Shown here piece by piece: positions 4,583 through 7,410 of a stretch of 7,410 bases of DNA (the first letter of the stretch is position 1; every line of letters begins with the position of its first letter). The notes beneath the pieces are model-generated. The model saw only the letters and a list, made by a program, of their open reading frames with translations, was not told where the DNA came from and made no database searches. Where the stretch lies: positions 1-7,410 of the forward strand of contig JAUWWJ010000074.1 of assembly GCA_030616935.1 (NCBI GenBank), read 5' to 3'. This DNA comes from Planctomycetaceae bacterium (GTDB lineage Bacteria; Planctomycetota; Planctomycetia; Pirellulales; UBA1268). Both the position numbers and the translations under genes were made by a program.

Positions 4583-6865
4583 TCAAACGAGGCCCCACCG
4601 CTTGCGAAAAAACCACTCCGTGCAGAGGCAACCTGCGAACATCGAGATGATGATCCAGTTATCCCAGAGTGTTGATGACCAGTCTTCATTGGTCGTAAAG
4701 ACTGGTGGAGCTTGACCGATTTCTTTGAAAATGCTGGGGAGTTCCTCTGGAAGCCTGACTCCTCCGTCAGTCGCACTAGCAATTTGCTGCATAAGCAATG
4801 TGTTGGCACGCGGATTCGCAAGCTCCAGATCTTGTCTATACACAACAAATCGCGCAACAGCCTCTCCTCCCTGATCATCTGCTTTTACGACCACTCGCCA
4901 GTCTCCTGGTTCAGTACATCCTGCTATCGTTCCTGAAAAGGATTCACTATTTTTTGAAAGCCGGACATACCGTGAATTTCCTGCTGGATCAATAACGGTA
5001 GCGGATAGAGAACTACCTTGAACGAGTGTTCCATCAGGAAGTGTTAGATCCGCATCGAAAACTAATGGACTTCCTACAGAAATTCGACGGCGTGCGAGTT
5101 TTAACCAGAGCCGTTCCCCATCAAAGTCATCTCGGCGTGCCAACCAGAGAACAAATTGTCGCCAAAATCGTTTGTATGACCCTGCGGATCCCTGCATCGC
5201 CCATCTCCATGTGGAGTCCACTGCAAAGACAAGCACTCGACCCAATCCATATTCACGGGCAACTAAAAGCGGAAGGCCTGTCTCTGTGGCGGCTAACGTT
5301 TTTGCAACTGGCAAAAGTTGAGGCAAGCGATTTGCTCCATCCAATGCTGGCAAACCTTGCCAGACTTCATCTGATTCATCTCTGGTTTGACCAAGACGCA
5401 GAATTGAAATGCCTCCAAATTCTTCATCCGGGATGATCGTGACAGGCCCTTTTACATGGAGATCTTTTCGAATGGGCTCATCAAAACGTTGGCGAGAAAG
5501 AGGATCTCTCGTATAGGGTAACAATCTTCCTAGTGATGAACTGCCCCAACCACCAGCTTCAAACGAATGAAGGCCACCCAGAAACCCAACACTCGCTCCA
5601 TTCTCCACCAGAAGCCGAATCTTCTCGATATCTTTCGGGCGTATGGCATCCACATCGAGATCCCCTATGAGGAAGACCTTGTAATCTCGAGTCAACTCTT
5701 GCTCAAGACTAACCGGCCAACGACTTCTACGAATAGAATCGATCCACTGAAAATCTATCTGTATGTCAGGACTACTCGATAGCGCTCGACGCAAAAATCT
5801 TTGCTCTACACGTGGACTTCCCTCGAGATACAGGACTCGTAATCCCCCATCAATCACTTCAACAAAGGTTGAGACGATATTATTCGTGAGAACAATTTCA
5901 CCCGCTACCGAGTCAATCGCCAGCACAAGTTTTCGTTCACCTAATGACTCAGCCGTCCAGTCAAAACGAACTGATTCTTCTATGGTACTTTCGGTGGGCT
6001 TGATTGTACGTCTCGCAACCTCAGCGAGCTCACCATCTTTCTGTTCAACCAACAATCGCACGATTGCTTCACGGTCAGAAAGACCCTCTAATCGAACTCG
6101 GCCGATAACCTCAACTGTATTTCCAAGAAAGACTTTATCGGGTGTTGTTAAACTCACGACTGACGCATCTCTTGCCTGCGCAGCACCTCGGGATTGACCA
6201 TACGTAATTGCCCAAAGCGGAACACCCCGTTCCCCCAAACGACGTGATTCCGCCTGAGGTGGTAAATCATTCGGCGGGTAAGCATGTTGGCCTCCATCGC
6301 TTAGCAAAACAACTGCACTCAGCGGCTGTTCACCTAGTGCACGTACAGCTGATTCCATTGCCGAACCAATTGCTGTTTCCTCAGAAGATGGAAGTCGTTT
6401 CCACTCACCAATGTCAAGTGACTGGGTGTCTAAAGCTGCTTCTCTCGCTTCACGATCAAAAACCCAAGTCCGAATGAGCATGCTTTCATTCAGGATTTCT
6501 TTTCTTGTGGACTCCATGGCGGATCGAAGTGTCGCCCTAAGATACTCCCATCGCGTCTTCCCATTTGGACTATCTGCCACATTCATACTTTCAGAAGAAT
6601 CTGCTAACACGAGCACAGACCTAGGCTGCTGGAGTCGTCTTGTCGAAACCAAGCTTGGCTTCATCAGGCAGAAGAGAAGGACTAAAAATGCACTTGTTCG
6701 TAATAGAATCAGTGTAAATCGTCGGCTAGGTGACAGACGACTCTTATCAGGAGCCGAAACAAACAAGAGGCAGGCAAAGGCAACAATCAATAACGTAATG
6801 CCCAGCCATGTACCTGTGGGGTCAAAATGAATTGATGTTGTAGTAAATAGGCCATTCACAGTCAT
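4583..6865 (-). CDS. VWA and amidotransferase-like membrane protein of a Bat-type cluster
   Basis: This 760-residue protein has TM helices at about 18-36 and 50-68. A VWA domain follows (about 82-225) with a complete MIDAS: Asp89-x-Ser91-x-Ser93, Thr164 and Asp190 (VVLLSDGG). Next comes a beta-rich segment (about 235-337), then a class I glutamine amidotransferase-like fold (about 340-580) containing LRVLYLEGSPR, YKVFLIGDLD, GFLGGLHSF and GRVLVFAVDSTWRW. A second beta-rich region and a C-terminal TM (about 735-752) ending RKRWGLV complete it. No Cys occupies the expected nucleophile elbow (GFLGGLHSF), so amidotransferase activity is unlikely. The bulk between TM2 and the last TM should be periplasmic, with the MIDAS binding a metal and a protein partner. 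ATG 6865 overlaps the upstream stop as ATGA, with GGAG 8 nt before it. Such proteins accompany MoxR ATPase, DUF58 and BatA genes in planctomycetes; the exact role is unknown. Confidence 0.88.
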   Translation of the reverse strand: MTVNGLFTTTSIHFDPTGTWLGITLLIVAFACLLFVSAPDKSRLSPSRRFTLILLRTSAFLVLLFCLMKPSLVSTRRLQQPRSVLVLADSSESMNVADSPNGKTRWEYLRATLRSAMESTRKEILNESMLIRTWVFDREAREAALDTQSLDIGEWKRLPSSEETAIGSAMESAVRALGEQPLSAVVLLSDGGQHAYPPNDLPPQAESRRLGERGVPLWAITYGQSRGAAQARDASVVSLTTPDKVFLGNTVEVIGRVRLEGLSDREAIVRLLVEQKDGELAEVARRTIKPTESTIEESVRFDWTAESLGERKLVLAIDSVAGEIVLTNNIVSTFVEVIDGGLRVLYLEGSPRVEQRFLRRALSSSPDIQIDFQWIDSIRRSRWPVSLEQELTRDYKVFLIGDLDVDAIRPKDIEKIRLLVENGASVGFLGGLHSFEAGGWGSSSLGRLLPYTRDPLSRQRFDEPIRKDLHVKGPVTIIPDEEFGGISILRLGQTRDESDEVWQGLPALDGANRLPQLLPVAKTLAATETGLPLLVAREYGLGRVLVFAVDSTWRWAMQGSAGSYKRFWRQFVLWLARRDDFDGERLWLKLARRRISVGSPLVFDADLTLPDGTLVQGSSLSATVIDPAGNSRYVRLSKNSESFSGTIAGCTEPGDWRVVVKADDQGGEAVARFVVYRQDLELANPRANTLLMQQIASATDGGVRLPEELPSIFKEIGQAPPVFTTNEDWSSTLWDNWIIISMFAGCLCTEWFFRKRWGLV

Positions 6866-7410
6866 GATGAATGCTCCGTCTCGGAATCCATTCCCATGGG
6901 AAGAGGAGGTGGCATGCTTTCTTCTTCAGCTCTCGGTGATGGAACTGGTGGAGGCGGGATAGCCCCTGCATCTCCATCCGCCTGCACACTCTCTGCAAAT
7001 ATCTCTGCTGCACCTGCTTCGGGCTCTGCCCCTTCACGAGGCGCGTAAAACCTATTTGATATCCACCAATCCAGAGCAAGCAATGCTGCCGCTAACAGAA
7101 GAATCCATCCAGACAATTCTGCTCCGACCCGGTAATTCATAACATCACGTTCAAGGCTTTCGGTATCGAGTACGATACGGCGATCAGCACCAAGCATGAG
7201 TGGTAGTTCATCTTCTTTCAGTCGTGAAAAATCAGTTGCTGATTTGGATAAACGTGTACTGAATCCTTTGACGAACCCGCCCGCATTACCTCCAGACCGA
7301 ATTTGGTAATTACCTGGCTGTCGAGTCGCGGACACAGCAATAGCTCCTTGATTCTGATCAATAGCTACTGGAAACGTATCGCCGAGTGGTGTGCGGACTG
7401 TGGCCGTTGG
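6862..7410 (-). CDS. BatA-like membrane protein, C-terminal part
   Basis: The frame is open from the window edge to TGA 6864-6862, giving the last 182 residues of a longer protein. An internal GTG at 7335 is not the start, as the frame continues upstream without a stop. Visible are a beta-rich extracytoplasmic segment (about 1-55, including GNYQIRSGG), a linker with DFSRLKEDELPLML, a TM helix at about 100-117 (SGWILLLAAALLALDWWIS), and a 65-residue cytoplasmic tail. The tail is acidic, then proline-rich (PPPPVPSPR and MPPPLPMGM). This pattern matches the C-terminal region of planctomycete proteins that begin with a BatA (aerotolerance regulator N-terminal) domain; that domain and any VWA domain would lie outside the window. 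The four-base ATGA overlap with the next gene implies coupled translation and probably a joint complex. Confidence 0.75.
   Translation of the reverse strand, partial: PTATVRTPLGDTFPVAIDQNQGAIAVSATRQPGNYQIRSGGNAGGFVKGFSTRLSKSATDFSRLKEDELPLMLGADRRIVLDTESLERDVMNYRVGAELSGWILLLAAALLALDWWISNRFYAPREGAEPEAGAAEIFAESVQADGDAGAIPPPPVPSPRAEEESMPPPLPMGMDSETEHSS

Noticed and set aside
4797..4822. TTGGCACGCGGATTCGCA as a sigma-54 promoter
   Set aside because: The GG to GC spacing is off by one base, and it lies on the plus strand inside the VWA gene with no gene downstream. No other acceptable -24/-12 site was found in the intergenic regions.
5026..6197. Rightward open frames at 5026-5436 and 5763-6197 opposite the VWA gene
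   Set aside because: They are complementary to conserved coding sequence and have no domains. They are shadows of the long gene.
6807..6820. A second LexA-like half-site, TGTACCTGTGGGGT
   Set aside because: Only the left arm matches, there is no GTACA arm at the right spacing, and it lies inside the VWA coding region.
6822..7079. 85-codon leftward frame overlapping the end of the BatA-like gene
   Set aside because: It is out of frame with two genes joined by an ATGA overlap and shows no family features.

Overview
The window looks like a piece of a Planctomycetota chromosome of roughly 50% G+C (estimated by eye). Two things point there: a LexA whose recognition-helix region reads RSPNGVVCHLKALEKKGL, as I remember planctomycete LexA proteins, and a BatA-like plus VWA/amidotransferase-like membrane protein pair whose C-termini are of the kind found in planctomycete MoxR/Bat gene clusters. 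Assignment to a genus is not possible from this sequence alone. No mobile element, CRISPR array, tRNA or rRNA was seen.

Left end (1-1136). A small fragment of an exported protein gene runs leftward off the window from an ATG at 174. Divergent from it is lexA, read rightward. The lexA promoter is unusually legible: a perfect TTGACA (303-308), a perfect 5-4-5 inverted repeat TGTAC-CTCC-GTACA (310-323), and a -10-like TAGGAT (325-330). The repeat fills the spacer between the two promoter boxes, as expected for an autoregulatory LexA operator. This rules out the longest possible start (TTG at 303) and favours GTG at 378. That start gives LexA a Ser/Arg-rich basic N-terminal tail of about 58 residues before the usual domain.

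Middle (1171-4411, leftward). A two-component system lies convergent with lexA: a membrane sensor histidine kinase (TM, ~210-residue periplasmic region, TM, HAMP, HisKA, HATPase) followed by an overlapping NtrC-type sigma-54 activator (receiver, AAA+ with GAFTGA, Fis-type HTH). The kinase probably starts at TTG 4411 behind a perfect AGGAGG. The receiver has Val in place of the first Asp of the acidic pair. No sigma-54 promoter was found in the window, so the regulon must lie elsewhere.

Right end (4583-7410, leftward). The 3' part of a BatA-like membrane protein gene is coupled by an ATGA overlap to a 760-residue protein with two N-terminal TM helices, a VWA domain with an intact MIDAS, a degenerate class I amidotransferase-like domain and a C-terminal TM helix. 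A 171-nt A+T-rich spacer (4412-4582) separates this pair from the kinase gene. It holds a candidate kinase promoter and a 10-bp palindrome, so the two-component genes could be transcribed independently or as the tail of the same operon. No wholly new system is evident. The most rewarding observations are the LexA operator, the LexA tail and the altered receiver pocket.
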